DNA of 64,000 nt from contig JAQXDW010000089.1 in the NCBI GenBank assembly GCA_029251165.1, positions 124,001 to 188,000 of the forward strand. The letters are read 5' to 3'. The translations under genes were made by a program, and so were the position numbers. Below are positions 38,330 through 47,805 of the stretch, in pieces. The first letter of the stretch is position 1, and each line of letters opens with the position of its first letter. The notes under the pieces were generated by a model. That model was not told where the DNA came from. It saw only the letters and a list, made by a program, of their open reading frames with translations, and did no database searches. This stretch comes from Myxococcota bacterium. GTDB taxonomy: Bacteria > Myxococcota_A > UBA796.

Positions 38330-38748
38330 TGCCCCGCCTGCTCAGCATCCTCACCCTCGCCCTCGTCGGCTGCGCATCCAACCGCCACATCACCGGACAG
38401 GTCATCGATCGCAACGGCGAGCCGATGGATCGTGTCGTGGTCAGCCTCGCTCCGGGCAACGTCGAGCTGGTGACCGACTCCGCGGGGCGGTTCACCATCG
38501 ACTACCTCCGCGACGAGACCGGCGAACGCATCAAGCTCGACAAGCGGCAGGACTACGCCATTGAGCTCTTCCGGCCCGGCTATCACATCAGCGAGTCGCG
38601 CCTCTACTACAAGAAGGGTGAGCTGCTCCTTGAGCCACTCACCCTCACCGAGGACACCATCGAGATTCGCCAGAGCAGCGCCAACATCGATCCCGATCAG
38701 CACCCTGACCGCACCCACTCCTCGGGCACAAACTACGAGGGAGAGTAG
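38329..38748 (+). CDS. Small lipoprotein with carboxypeptidase-regulatory-like domain
   Basis: 139 residues. Signal MPRLLSILTLALVGCASN has lipobox LVGC. Residues ~20-115 are a CarboxypepD_reg-like beta-sandwich: ITGQVIDRNGEPMDRVVVSL, TDSAGRFTIDYL and YAIELFRPGYHI. Such domains are common in surface and outer-membrane-associated proteins. The ATG overlaps the pseudokinase stop (TGATG), so it is translationally coupled and may interact with that protein's periplasmic part. Confidence 0.82.
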   Translation: MPRLLSILTLALVGCASNRHITGQVIDRNGEPMDRVVVSLAPGNVELVTDSAGRFTIDYLRDETGERIKLDKRQDYAIELFRPGYHISESRLYYKKGELLLEPLTLTEDTIEIRQSSANIDPDQHPDRTHSSGTNYEGE

Positions 38749-38759
38749 GCTCACTGACG

Positions 38760-39944
38760 ATGACTGCTGGCATGCTGCTGCTGTGGGGGTGCACTGAGGT
38801 GGATCCCCAGCCCATCGCCGGCCCCCTCGATGGGGGCTGGCCAGCCGCACTTCTGGCTCGTCCAGCGTCACTGAGCGAGGCCATCGCTGCGGATCGGGAG
38901 GGCTGGATCCGACTGCACCGAAACGATCTCCACGGCGCACTCGAGCGCGGCGGTGAGCCCGGTCAGCGCGCTGCGGCGGCGCTGTCCCAGGTCGAGCAGG
39001 ACCTCGCGCTGCTGTCTGCCGCCGTCTGGGAGCGCACGTTCAGCACCTGGGATTCTCGCAGCGGGATTCCAGCAGGAAGTGCCATGCCGGTCATTGCCGC
39101 GCTCGCAGCCATCGAGGCTGAGGCTCCCGACCGCGCCAGAAGCTGGCTGGCTCGGGGCGGTGACTACAGCGATCCAGCGGTCGCCGATCTCGCCGCGCAG
39201 CTCTCGGTGAGCCTGGATGACGTCGAGGGCTCAGGACTCGCGGGCTGCATCGCCGCGCACCGGCTCGCGCGCGCTCAGCAGGACCTCGCCCCCCTCTCGG
39301 CATGCCCAGAGGGTCCGCTGATCACCGAGCAGACCACCGGCCACAGCCGCACGCTCTACAGCCCACTGATCTTCGGCACCCTCGCAGCGGTCCACGCACC
39401 CAGAGAGGCCCCACTCGAGGGGCTCGCCGGGCTGCTGTTCTCGTCGCGCTGGGCAGCAGGAGACGACGGACTGGCCGGCACTCTCACCGCGCTCGGCCTG
39501 ACAGCGCTGACCGACGATCCCCAGTCAGCACGAGACCTCGTGCGCCAGCTCGATGCACACCTCGACGCCTTCAGCAGCGGCACCAGTGCCGTCAGCACTG
39601 AGGGAGCGGCGGTCCTCGACGAGCTGCAGCTCGTCGCCGGCTATCGTGCGCGGCTGCTGACCGACCTCGCCCGTCGACACCGTGACACCCCTCAGGTCGC
39701 CCTCGCGCTGGGGCAGCTCGCCCTCGACGTCGAGCACAGCCGAGCGGTCAGCACGCTCAATCCCCCTGGCCTCTTCGTCACCCTCGCCACGGCGAGCTTC
39801 CAGTCGGGCCGAAGCCGAGCGGCCCTGGAGTACCTTGCTCCGCTGGCGTCATCCTGGCCCGAGATCGTCGGCCTCGACGAGACCCTCTCCGATCTCGTGG
39901 TCCTCGAAGGCCTCGAGCGTCTCGGCGACTCCAAAGAGAATTGA
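38760..39944 (+). CDS. Predicted helical lipoprotein of unknown function
   Basis: 394 residues. MTAGMLLLWGCTEVD is an uncharged 10-residue signal before Cys; an ATG at 38772 would shorten it to six. The mature region is Ala/Leu-rich and helical, likely TPR- or Sel1-like without a clear consensus. The N-terminal part of the domain contains helices such as GQRAAAALSQVEQDLALLSAAVW. No catalytic motif is seen. It follows the small lipoprotein by 11 nt and precedes the peptide importer genes by 15 nt, so it may belong to one operon. Confidence 0.7.
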   Translation: MTAGMLLLWGCTEVDPQPIAGPLDGGWPAALLARPASLSEAIAADREGWIRLHRNDLHGALERGGEPGQRAAAALSQVEQDLALLSAAVWERTFSTWDSRSGIPAGSAMPVIAALAAIEAEAPDRARSWLARGGDYSDPAVADLAAQLSVSLDDVEGSGLAGCIAAHRLARAQQDLAPLSACPEGPLITEQTTGHSRTLYSPLIFGTLAAVHAPREAPLEGLAGLLFSSRWAAGDDGLAGTLTALGLTALTDDPQSARDLVRQLDAHLDAFSSGTSAVSTEGAAVLDELQLVAGYRARLLTDLARRHRDTPQVALALGQLALDVEHSRAVSTLNPPGLFVTLATASFQSGRSRAALEYLAPLASSWPEIVGLDETLSDLVVLEGLERLGDSKEN

Positions 39945-39959
39945 ACTCTGGTGGTTTCC

Positions 39960-41444
39960 ATGCTGACAAGCCTGCTGATCCTCTCCGCTTCTGCCGCCCC
40001 CCTGCGCTACGCAGAGGATCAAAGCCCGGCGATCGTCAACCCGCTGTTTACGACCACGATGAGCGAGGCTCGGATCGATGAGCTGCTCTTCGAGGGGCTG
40101 TTCACCGACAGCCAAGAGCTGGCGACCACGCCGATGCTCGCCGAAGGCTTCACCCTCGCCGAGGACGGGCGCTCGATGGAGCTGTCCGTTCGTCAGGACG
40201 TGCGCTGGCACGACGGACACCGGTTCAACGCCGAGGACGTCGTGTTCACCATCGAGGCCCTGAAGAACCCAGCGACGCTCTCTACCGAGGCTGGCCGGGT
40301 CTCGTGGATCGAGACCGCCGAGCAGCTCGACACCTTCACCGTCCGCCTCACCTTTAGCGAGCCCCAGGCCCGTCCACAGGACAAGCTCTTCTTCAAGATC
40401 CTGCCGGCACATGCGTTCGGTGGCACGACGATCAAGCGAACAGACCCGTTCCGCACTGCGCCGATCGGAACCGGAAGCTATCGACTGGATCGATACAACG
40501 AGGACAACTCCATCACGCTGAGTCGGTTCGTCGACCATCGGACCGCCGCCCGGATTCCAGAGATCGTGATGAGAGAGGTCTCCGACAAGAACTACCAAGC
40601 CAAGCTGCTGGTCTACGAGAGCCTGGAGGCCCTCGTGCGGGTGCTTCCCCGGGATCTCGCGGTCTTGCAGAACAACCGGGGCGTCGAGCTGTATCCCTAC
40701 CAGACCAACTCCTGGTGGTACCTCGGCTTCAACCTCAGCCGAGCGCCGTTTGATGATGTCGCAGTGCGGCAGGCCATCGCAAGCCTCGTCGATGTCGAGG
40801 CCCTGCTCGCTCCGGTCGGCACTGGCGATGTGCTGTCGGGTCCGTTTGTGCGCTCGAGTCCCTACTACAACCACGATGTCCGCCCCCGCGCTCACGAGCC
40901 GAGCACCGCGGCGGATCTCCTGGAGACTGCGGGCTATGTCCTGGAGGGCTCCGGCTGGATGAAGGACGACGCGCCGCTGTCGCTGCGGATCTCTGCACAC
41001 AAGAGCCTGGAGTCCGCACAGGAGGTCGTGATCAACCTCCAGAGCCAGCTTCAGTCCGCTGGGCTGAAGGTCGAGGTCGACTTCCTCGACGATGCCGCCT
41101 GGAAGTCCTCCATCTGGAGCGACCGCGACTACGATCTCATCCTCTCGCAGTGGAGCTTTGACCGGAACGAAGATGTCCGCGAGCAGTTCCACTCTCGGGG
41201 CAGCCGCAACTTCACCGGCTACCGCTCTGCTGAGGTCGATTCCCTCCTCGAGACCGCGCGCTCCACCCGGGATCCCCAGGAGAAGAAGGCCGCGCTCCGA
41301 GAGCTCCACGCGATCGTCCACGCGGACACCCCGATGGTGTTCCTCTGGACCCTCGACAGCTACAGCGCGATGTCAGCACGGGTCAAGAGCGTAATCATTC
41401 ACCCCTTCTACTACTTCACCTGGGCGGGAGATTGGGGAATGTAG
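39960..41444 (+). CDS. Peptide/oligopeptide ABC importer solute-binding protein (SBP family 5)
   Basis: 494 residues. MLTSLLILSASAAPLRY is a short uncharged Sec signal; there is no lipobox, so the protein should be free in the periplasm. Family-5 binding-protein segments are visible: SPAIVNPLFTTTMSEARID, EDGRSMELSVRQDVRWHDGH, FNAEDVVFTIEAL, GTGSYRL and the late QLQSAGLKVEVDFLDDAAW. The expected ligand is a peptide, but other substrates (nickel, sugars) occur in this family. A GTG at 39951 is an alternative start. It overlaps the first permease gene. Confidence 0.92.
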   Translation: MLTSLLILSASAAPLRYAEDQSPAIVNPLFTTTMSEARIDELLFEGLFTDSQELATTPMLAEGFTLAEDGRSMELSVRQDVRWHDGHRFNAEDVVFTIEALKNPATLSTEAGRVSWIETAEQLDTFTVRLTFSEPQARPQDKLFFKILPAHAFGGTTIKRTDPFRTAPIGTGSYRLDRYNEDNSITLSRFVDHRTAARIPEIVMREVSDKNYQAKLLVYESLEALVRVLPRDLAVLQNNRGVELYPYQTNSWWYLGFNLSRAPFDDVAVRQAIASLVDVEALLAPVGTGDVLSGPFVRSSPYYNHDVRPRAHEPSTAADLLETAGYVLEGSGWMKDDAPLSLRISAHKSLESAQEVVINLQSQLQSAGLKVEVDFLDDAAWKSSIWSDRDYDLILSQWSFDRNEDVREQFHSRGSRNFTGYRSAEVDSLLETARSTRDPQEKKAALRELHAIVHADTPMVFLWTLDSYSAMSARVKSVIIHPFYYFTWAGDWGM

Positions 41445-42367
41445 CCGCGAGCACGCTCCGGCTGCTCGCGGCGATCCTGCGGCACCTGCTGTGGTTCGTC
41501 GGGCTGGTGGTCGGGGTCCTCGTCCTGGTGCAGGTTCTGCTGTGGGCTGCACCGGGGGATCCGGTGGCGCTCGTCGGCGGAGAGGACATCCGTGCGGGCC
41601 TCGAGGCAGAGTGGGGACTGGACCAGACGCTGTGGACACGCACCGGTCACCTCCTCACCGGAGATCTTGGCAGCAGCCTCACGGTGCGGCCCGGTGCCCC
41701 TGTGCTCGGGCTGATCACCGACAGCGCACGCCGCTCGCTGCGGCTGCTCGCTCCCGCGCTCCTCCTCTCTCTGGGGCTGTCCACGGTGATCGCCTGGAGC
41801 GGACGCCGGTGGCGGCTGGCCCATGCGGTGAGCGTCGCGCCGATCTTCCTGCTGGCACACCTCGCGGTGTTCTCTCTCAACGAGAGCACCTTCGCCCTGT
41901 ATCAGGCGGGCCACATCACCCGCCCAGCCTGGTTCGCGCTGCCGCTGGTGGACTCGCCGATGCGCAGCGCGCTGGCGATCACCATCCTCGCCGTCGGCTC
42001 TGGGGCGCTCAGCAGCATGAGCGGTGAGCTGTCGGCAGCCATGCAGCGCATCCAAGAGAGCCCCTGGCTGGAGGCGGCTCGGACCCGAGGCACACCGCTG
42101 TATCCCCACATCCTCGGCAACCTCTTGCCGCCGCTGCTGGTCAGCCTCGCCAGTCAGGTGGCGTTCCTCACAGGAGGACTGGTCATCGTCGAGAAGGTCC
42201 TGCTGCTCAACGGCGCAGGTGCGCTGATGTGGGAGGCGGCGCTGCAGCGAGACTACCCGCTCTCGATGGGGCTCGCGCTGCTGGCCGCTGTGGCAGTGTG
42301 CGGGGCGCGAATGCTGGCAGATGTCGCCCGCCTGCTCATCGATCCCCGGCTGAGGATCACGCGATGA
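41432..42367 (+). CDS. ABC importer permease (DppB-like)
   Basis: 311 residues with about six membrane segments, including LLWFVGLVVGVLVLVQVLLW and LAPALLLSLGLSTVIAW. The conserved ATPase-contacting loop appears as WLEAARTRGTPLYPHILGNLLPP. It pairs with the DppC-like permease downstream to form the membrane channel. The start is unclear: TTG 41432 lies inside the end of the binding-protein gene with GGGAG too close for a good spacing, so the true start may differ by some codons. The 3' end overlaps the next gene (ATGA). Confidence 0.9.
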   Translation: MGNVAASTLRLLAAILRHLLWFVGLVVGVLVLVQVLLWAAPGDPVALVGGEDIRAGLEAEWGLDQTLWTRTGHLLTGDLGSSLTVRPGAPVLGLITDSARRSLRLLAPALLLSLGLSTVIAWSGRRWRLAHAVSVAPIFLLAHLAVFSLNESTFALYQAGHITRPAWFALPLVDSPMRSALAITILAVGSGALSSMSGELSAAMQRIQESPWLEAARTRGTPLYPHILGNLLPPLLVSLASQVAFLTGGLVIVEKVLLLNGAGALMWEAALQRDYPLSMGLALLAAVAVCGARMLADVARLLIDPRLRITR

Positions 42368-43152
42368 GTCGCCTCCCCGTCGCCGCGATGGTCAGCCTGA
42401 TCGGTGTCTGGCTCTACAGCCTCCTCGCGGGCTACGACGTGGTCTCTGACGTCTCCCCCGGACGCGCGGGGCTCGGGCCGTCTGCTGCGCACTGGCTGGG
42501 CTGTGACCACCTCGGCCGAGATGTCTGGTGGCGCATGGTGACTGCGACAGAGGCCTTCGTCGGACACGGAGCGCTGGCCTGCTTCTGCTGCCTGCTGCTG
42601 GGCGGAAGCCTCGGCGGGCTGAGCGGCTGGCTCGGTGGGGCCAGCTCCCAGGTCCTCCGCTACCTCTTCTCCGTGGTCGCCTCGCTGCCGAGGCTTGTGC
42701 TCGTCCTGCTTATCTGCGCGATCTACGGCGATGCCCCTGTGGTCCTCGCGCTGGCTGCTGGCCTCGCCTATGTCCCGACGCTCGGCGAGGCGATCGCCGG
42801 GCGAATCGAGGACCTCCGCAGCGCCGACTTTGTCGAGGCAGCGCAGGCCCACGGCATGTCGAGTGCTGCCGTCCTCCTCCGTGAGCTGCTGTGGGGCAAC
42901 TGCCGGGTGCTGATCGGACGGCACCTGCTCTACCTGTTCGGTGCCTTTCTCGTCCTTGAGTCCACCCTCAGCTATATCGGCGGCTTCGGCGTCGAGGAGC
43001 CTCAGCCCTCCTGGGGCAACATGCTGTCGTTTGAGTTCGGCATCCAGGATGGCAATGCGCTCGCCTGGCTCGCGCCGGCCCTGGCGATCTGGCTGACGGT
43101 GCTGGCCGCCACCCTGGCAGCAGGACAGCTCAACGAGATCGAACATGGATAG
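42364..43152 (+). CDS. ABC importer permease (DppC-like)
   Basis: 262 residues. Family features include HWLGCDHLGRDVWWRM near the N-terminus, typical of DppC/OppC, and several membrane segments. The EAA-type loop is DFVEAAQAHGMSSAAVLLREL, and a family-typical ESTLSYIGGFGVEEPQPSWGNML is also present. It starts with ATGA overlap to the first permease and overlaps the ATPase gene by 8 nt. With the binding protein and the fused ATPase it makes a complete importer. Confidence 0.92.
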   Translation: MSRLPVAAMVSLIGVWLYSLLAGYDVVSDVSPGRAGLGPSAAHWLGCDHLGRDVWWRMVTATEAFVGHGALACFCCLLLGGSLGGLSGWLGGASSQVLRYLFSVVASLPRLVLVLLICAIYGDAPVVLALAAGLAYVPTLGEAIAGRIEDLRSADFVEAAQAHGMSSAAVLLRELLWGNCRVLIGRHLLYLFGAFLVLESTLSYIGGFGVEEPQPSWGNMLSFEFGIQDGNALAWLAPALAIWLTVLAATLAAGQLNEIEHG

Positions 43153-44749
43153 CCTCATCCTCACTGATCTCACCATCCATACCGGGCAGCGACCGCTGCT
43201 GTCTGGTGTCAGCCTCACCCTGCACGCTGGGGAGCTGCTCGCCCTGGTCGGAGACTCCGGCTCCGGCAAGAGCCTCACCGCACGGGCCCTCCTCGGCATC
43301 CTCCCCCCCGGGCTCACAGTCCAAGGACAGCTGGAGGTCACCCTCCGTGGTGTGCAGCACCGCCCCCTTCAGCAGTCCTTCAAGGGCATCCGTGGCGCCC
43401 TCAGCTACCTGCCCCAAGATGCCAGCAGCGCGCTGGATCCCCGCTGGACCGTGCAGCGTCACCTCAAGGCCGTGAGCCCACAAGGAGAAGACCCCGCGCC
43501 CTGGCTCAAGCGTGCGGGCTTCTCCGATCCTGAGGCCGTCCGTCGGCTCTACCCCCACGAGCTGTCTGGTGGAATGGCGCAGCGGGTCTGCATCGCCATC
43601 GCCCTCGCCCAGCGCGCCCGGTTCCTGATCGCCGACGAGCCCACCACTGGCCTCGACACGCCGATCCAGCGCGGATTCCTGCGCCAGCTTCGCCAGCTCC
43701 GTGAGGAGGGCATGGGGATCCTGCTCATCACGCATGACATCGGCATCCTCCCAGGACTCGCAGATCGGATTCTCCGGATGCAGGAGGGAGTCCTCCGCGC
43801 CCTCTCCTCCGATGCACTGGTGAGCATGCAGGCGCAGCTTCAGCTCGACGGTGTCCGCACGCCACTCCGCCGTGGTGCTCCAGTCGTGACGATCGACGTC
43901 GACACCCATCGCTACCGGAGGGGCCTGCTCTCGGTCGGTCCACGGGTCCTCGACCGCACAGCACTGACGGTCCACCAGGGTGAGGTGGTCGGGCTCATCG
44001 GAGAGAGCGGGTCAGGAAAGACCACCCTCGCGCGTGCTGCCGCCGGCCTGCTCACGCCCACTGCAGGAACGGTCTGCCTCTTCGAGACCACGCTGACACC
44101 GCGCACGCCGCTTCGCCCCCTCCGTCGTCGGCTGCAGGTCCTGTTTCAGTCTGCCGATGCCCACCTCAACCCCGGCATGTCCCTGTCGTCCATGCTGCGG
44201 CACTCCGCGCGGCTCCACCGACCCGATTCGCCCGCCGGAGAGGTCGCGGCGGCGGCGCTGGAGCGGGTCGGTCTTGGGGGACGCGGCGCGGCATATCCCA
44301 GGCACCTCTCCGGGGGAGAGCGACGGCGGTTCGGACTCGCGCGAGTGCTCATCGCCCAGCCAAGGCTGCTCATCTCCGATGAGCCGACCACCGGCCTCGA
44401 TGCCGCGAAGCGCGCAGACCTCCTTGAGCTGCTGCTGAGCAGCGCAGAGAGCCACCTCATCATCAGCCACGATCTCAAGCTCATCGCATACGCCGCCGAC
44501 CGAATCGTCGTGATGCTCGCCGGGCGGATCATCGAGGTCCTGCCCGCCGCAGCACTCTCTCAGGCTCGCCATCCCTACACCCTTCTGCTCCTCGGGAGTT
44601 CAGACGCCTCGGAAGCGCGCGCTCTCCAGGCGTGTCCTCAGCCCAGCGCATGCTCCCATGCTCGGCTCAGCGGAGGGCGGGTGATACCAAGACGACTCGA
44701 CATCGGCCCCGATCACTGGGTCGCCTGCTACCGCACCGGGGAGTCCTGA
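43145..44749 (+). CDS. ABC importer ATPase with DppD- and DppF-like halves fused
   Basis: 534 residues containing two complete nucleotide-binding domains. The first has Walker A GDSGSGKS (36-43), signature LSGGMAQRV and Walker B FLIADEPTTGLD. The second has Walker A GESGSGKTT (~286), signature LSGGERRRFG and Walker B LLISDEPTTGLD. Peptide importers normally use two separate ATPase genes; here they are one polypeptide. The Cys-containing tail resembles the oligopeptide C-terminal extension (LQACPQPSACSHARLSGG). It overlaps the downstream gene (TGATG). Confidence 0.94.
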   Translation: MDSLILTDLTIHTGQRPLLSGVSLTLHAGELLALVGDSGSGKSLTARALLGILPPGLTVQGQLEVTLRGVQHRPLQQSFKGIRGALSYLPQDASSALDPRWTVQRHLKAVSPQGEDPAPWLKRAGFSDPEAVRRLYPHELSGGMAQRVCIAIALAQRARFLIADEPTTGLDTPIQRGFLRQLRQLREEGMGILLITHDIGILPGLADRILRMQEGVLRALSSDALVSMQAQLQLDGVRTPLRRGAPVVTIDVDTHRYRRGLLSVGPRVLDRTALTVHQGEVVGLIGESGSGKTTLARAAAGLLTPTAGTVCLFETTLTPRTPLRPLRRRLQVLFQSADAHLNPGMSLSSMLRHSARLHRPDSPAGEVAAAALERVGLGGRGAAYPRHLSGGERRRFGLARVLIAQPRLLISDEPTTGLDAAKRADLLELLLSSAESHLIISHDLKLIAYAADRIVVMLAGRIIEVLPAAALSQARHPYTLLLLGSSDASEARALQACPQPSACSHARLSGGRVIPRRLDIGPDHWVACYRTGES

Positions 44750-45834
44750 TGCCCACCCTGATCCTGGCGCTCTTTCTCATCCAGACCGTCCGCGCTGGAG
44801 AGGATGTCAGCCACCACCTCAACCAAGCCGCGCTGTTCATCCGACGCGGCTGGTTCGAGGATGCCGCCGCAGAGCTGGCACAGGCGCTGGAGTCTCCCGC
44901 CGGGCAGACCATTGAGGTCTACGAGCTGGCCGGACAGGTCGCCTGGGAGCGGCTGGACATCGAGGGGGCCATCGCGATGGCTGAAGGTGCCGCGGCCGTC
45001 GCGCCCTCGCCAGCACAGGCCCAGGCGGCCACCCGACTCGCGGACAGCTACCGCCAGCAATTCGGCTTCCTCACCATCGAGGCCCCCTACCCCGGCATGA
45101 CCGCCAGCCTCCAGCTGGAGAGCACCGGGCTCATCCTCAGCGCAGAGCTGAAGGACTTCATCAGCAGAGCCGCGCTTCACCTCCAGGGGCGCACCGCTCT
45201 GCCCCTCCGTGTCGGTCTGCCCATCGGCAGCTACCGTGTCAACGGACAAGAGGTCACAGTGGCCGCGCGCACCGAGGCGGTCGTCACCCTGCCGATGAGC
45301 GCGATCGGCAGCCGAGGTCGCACCGCGCTCCAGCTCACCCGCCTGGAGATCGATGCCGGCGGCATGATGCTGCTGGGAGAGGCGGCTGAGGCCCTCATCC
45401 CTGCTCCCGTCCTACAGGTCTCTCTCACCCAGCCACTCGGTCCAGTCGTGCTCGGCGGGCTCGTGCAGCTCAGCCCGATCAGCTACCTCGATGCCCAGAA
45501 CCGCATCGTCTCTGGCGGCTCGGCATGGTCTGTGGGGGGGCGCATTGGACGCGAGCTGGCCCTCGCGGAGTCGGTCCGCATCCGTCCCAGCATCTTCGCC
45601 CGCTACGGCGCGATTCCCGGACTCTCTGGCAGCTCCGGTATGCTGACGGCGTCCGCATCCGCCATCGCTGCCGGCGGAGAGCTGTGCGCGGAGTATCGAG
45701 AGCCCGGACAAGGAACCCTGCTGGGATCCGGGGTCAAGCTCTCCGCTGACCGCACCTGGGGCCGCCTCAGCGACGACGAGGACTACTCCGCCGTCGGCTT
45801 GAGCATGCTCGCTACCCTCTCCGCCGTCTTCTGA
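44749..45834 (+). CDS. Exported protein with N-terminal TPR-like and C-terminal outer-membrane-like region
   Basis: 361 residues. MPTLILALFLIQTVRAGE is a Sec signal. Residues ~20-110 are TPR-like helices (LFIRRGWFEDAAAELAQALE, AIAMAEGAAAVAPSP). The middle has a PEGA-like beta segment (GFLTIEAPYPGMTASLQL, GSYRVNGQEV). The last ~120 residues are Gly/Ser-rich alternating strands ending in an aromatic residue (SMLATLSAVF), suggesting an outer-membrane beta-barrel. No exact family recognised. The ATG overlaps the ATPase stop, so it is probably translated with the importer. Confidence 0.7.
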   Translation: MPTLILALFLIQTVRAGEDVSHHLNQAALFIRRGWFEDAAAELAQALESPAGQTIEVYELAGQVAWERLDIEGAIAMAEGAAAVAPSPAQAQAATRLADSYRQQFGFLTIEAPYPGMTASLQLESTGLILSAELKDFISRAALHLQGRTALPLRVGLPIGSYRVNGQEVTVAARTEAVVTLPMSAIGSRGRTALQLTRLEIDAGGMMLLGEAAEALIPAPVLQVSLTQPLGPVVLGGLVQLSPISYLDAQNRIVSGGSAWSVGGRIGRELALAESVRIRPSIFARYGAIPGLSGSSGMLTASASAIAAGGELCAEYREPGQGTLLGSGVKLSADRTWGRLSDDEDYSAVGLSMLATLSAVF

Positions 45835-45848
45835 TTGGAGCCCATGGA

Positions 45849-46901
45849 ATGATCCTGCTCACTGTTGCTGCTGCGCTCGCAGGAGCCCGACTGGTCACCC
45901 CTGACTACGACGCCAACTGCCAGGCCCCGGTCTGGTCACCCGATGGCTCCAAGCTCTCGTATGAAGTAAACTATCACAACATCAAGAAGCTGGAGCTGTA
46001 CATCTACACGCCGGGCGGAGGGACCGCAGTCTCCGTCGCACCGCTGTCCCGAGGGACCTCCAGTCTCACCGCAGGCTTCTCCACCGCCAGCAGCGAGTCG
46101 GTGACCCACGAGCTCAGCTGGTCGCCAGCCGCGATGGGCACGTTTGTCTACAGCGCCTCCGGATCCGGGCAGGACTACGACCTCTACCTCAACCTCAGCG
46201 GGGCCATCGGCTCTGCACCTGGCGCGGATGGGGGACCGGCGTGGTCGCCGGATGGTCGGTGGATTGTGTTCACCAGCGCACGCACGGGACAGGGCGACCT
46301 CTACCTCCTCGATGTCCACAACCTCACCGCCCCGCCGACTCAGCTGACCACGAGCGCCTCCGCCGCCGAGCTGTACGCCACCTGGTCGCCCAGCGGCCGC
46401 TCGGTGGCCTATGTCGGGCACAGCGATTCCGGCGACCAGATCTACCTCATCCCCGACATCACCAACCCCGCGCCGCAGGTGATCACGAAGCTTGGCAGCA
46501 CCCAGACACGGCCGGCCTACAGTCCAGACGGGAAGTACATCGCCTTCTACTCCAACCACCGCGATGCAGACGAATTCGACCTCTACGTCACCACCCCGCA
46601 GGCGCCGCGCCTCATCGCCGAGGACGTCGTGCTCAACCACCGCGGCCCCGCCTGGACCCCGGACGGCACCCGCCTGGTCTACGTCAGCAGGGACGACGAC
46701 AGCTTCAACCCGATCAACATCGCGCCTGCCGCCGATCCCGCACAAGCCCGACGGCTGGAGACAGGTACCGTCGGCAACCAGGACCTCTCGGTCATCCGCG
46801 GTCAGGACGACCAGATATGGCTGGCCCTCTCCGCCCAGGGGCGCGCAGAGGACACCACCCGAGACTACCGGCGCATCTACGTGATGGTGATTCCAGAGTA
46901 G
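45849..46901 (+). CDS. Exported TolB-like (PD40/WD40) beta-propeller protein
   Basis: 350 residues. MILLTVAAALAGARLVTP is a short Sec signal. Six or so PD40-type propeller repeats follow with the marker W/YSPDG: PVWSPDGSKLSYEV, PAWSPDGRWIVFTSARTG, ATWSPSGRSVAYVG, PAYSPDGKYIAFYSNHRDAD and PAWTPDGTRLVYVS. This resembles the C-terminal propeller of TolB, but the N-terminal TolB domain is absent, so it is not an orthologue. Likely role is periplasmic protein binding; the partner is unknown. Confidence 0.88.
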   Translation: MILLTVAAALAGARLVTPDYDANCQAPVWSPDGSKLSYEVNYHNIKKLELYIYTPGGGTAVSVAPLSRGTSSLTAGFSTASSESVTHELSWSPAAMGTFVYSASGSGQDYDLYLNLSGAIGSAPGADGGPAWSPDGRWIVFTSARTGQGDLYLLDVHNLTAPPTQLTTSASAAELYATWSPSGRSVAYVGHSDSGDQIYLIPDITNPAPQVITKLGSTQTRPAYSPDGKYIAFYSNHRDADEFDLYVTTPQAPRLIAEDVVLNHRGPAWTPDGTRLVYVSRDDDSFNPINIAPAADPAQARRLETGTVGNQDLSVIRGQDDQIWLALSAQGRAEDTTRDYRRIYVMVIPE

Positions 46902-46955
46902 CCACCCGGCGGCCGTGCGCGCAGGTCCCCAGATGCTCCCGTTCTCCATCACGTC

Positions 46956-47768
46956 TTACTGCGCGGTGTACGCGATCTCGCCGCCCTCCGCCGTCCAGCG
47001 AGACCAGGATCCGACGTAGTTCCGGACGTCGCTGTAGCCGAGCGCCTCGAGGACCATGAAGGTGTGTCCCGCGCGGATCCCGCCTGCGCAGTAGACGATC
47101 ACCGGGGTGTCTTCGGTGATCCCCAGCTCGGTGAACAGCGCGCGGAGATCCGACTCCGGGCGGAGGGTCAGCGCCCCATCGTAGACCGCCGTCCACTCCA
47201 TCCAGATCGCTCCGGGGATGTGACCGCCGAGCCACTCGTCCTCAGAGCGGACATCGAGCAGCACGCCACCAAACGACGCAACCTGCTCAGTCGTCGCGAG
47301 CACGGAGGGATCGACCTCGGGGCTGAACACGACTGAATCCGGCGGATCCAGTGACTCCGAGACCACCCCGTCGGTCGCCAGCCAGCCCGGCCAGCCTCCG
47401 TTGAGGACGCGCACCTGCGTGTGTCCCAGGTAGCGCAGCGCCCAGTAGACGTTGCCGTCGTCGCCGTAGCCAGAGGGACCAGAGCCGTAGACCACCACCG
47501 GAGCCTCGCTCGAGACGCCCCGCTCTGAGAGCAGCGCGGTCAGCGCATCGACCGGCAGCACCCCCCACAGCTCCGTGGCGTCCATCCCGGTCAGCTCCGT
47601 CCAGTGAACCTGCGAGGCACCAGGAATGTGCCCGAGTGCCCAGTCCTCTGCAGTGCGCGCATCCAAGACCGGCAGCTGGCCGACATCGCCGACCACAAAG
47701 TCCCCCCATGCATCGACCTCGGCGCCGACGATGAAGGTTCCACAAGCTGTGAGCATCCACATGAACAC
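46956..47768 (-). CDS. Tandem-rhodanese thiosulfate sulfurtransferase lipoprotein
   Basis: 270 residues. MFMWMLTACGTFIV gives an 8-residue signal before the lipobox Cys. Two rhodanese domains follow, as in thiosulfate/3-mercaptopyruvate sulfurtransferases. The first (LPVLDARTAEDWALGHIPGA) has Gly-Ser in place of the catalytic Cys (VVVYGSGPSG). The second (VLLDVRSEDEWLGGHIPGA) carries the active Cys in VIVYCAGGIRAG. This inactive-then-active order is normal for the family. Envelope anchoring is less usual and suggests sulfur transfer or detoxification outside the inner membrane. Confidence 0.93.
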   Translation of the reverse strand: MFMWMLTACGTFIVGAEVDAWGDFVVGDVGQLPVLDARTAEDWALGHIPGASQVHWTELTGMDATELWGVLPVDALTALLSERGVSSEAPVVVYGSGPSGYGDDGNVYWALRYLGHTQVRVLNGGWPGWLATDGVVSESLDPPDSVVFSPEVDPSVLATTEQVASFGGVLLDVRSEDEWLGGHIPGAIWMEWTAVYDGALTLRPESDLRALFTELGITEDTPVIVYCAGGIRAGHTFMVLEALGYSDVRNYVGSWSRWTAEGGEIAYTAQ

Positions 47769-47805
47769 GAACGCTCGCTAACCCAGTGGCTGCCTTCGTC
47801 CGCTC

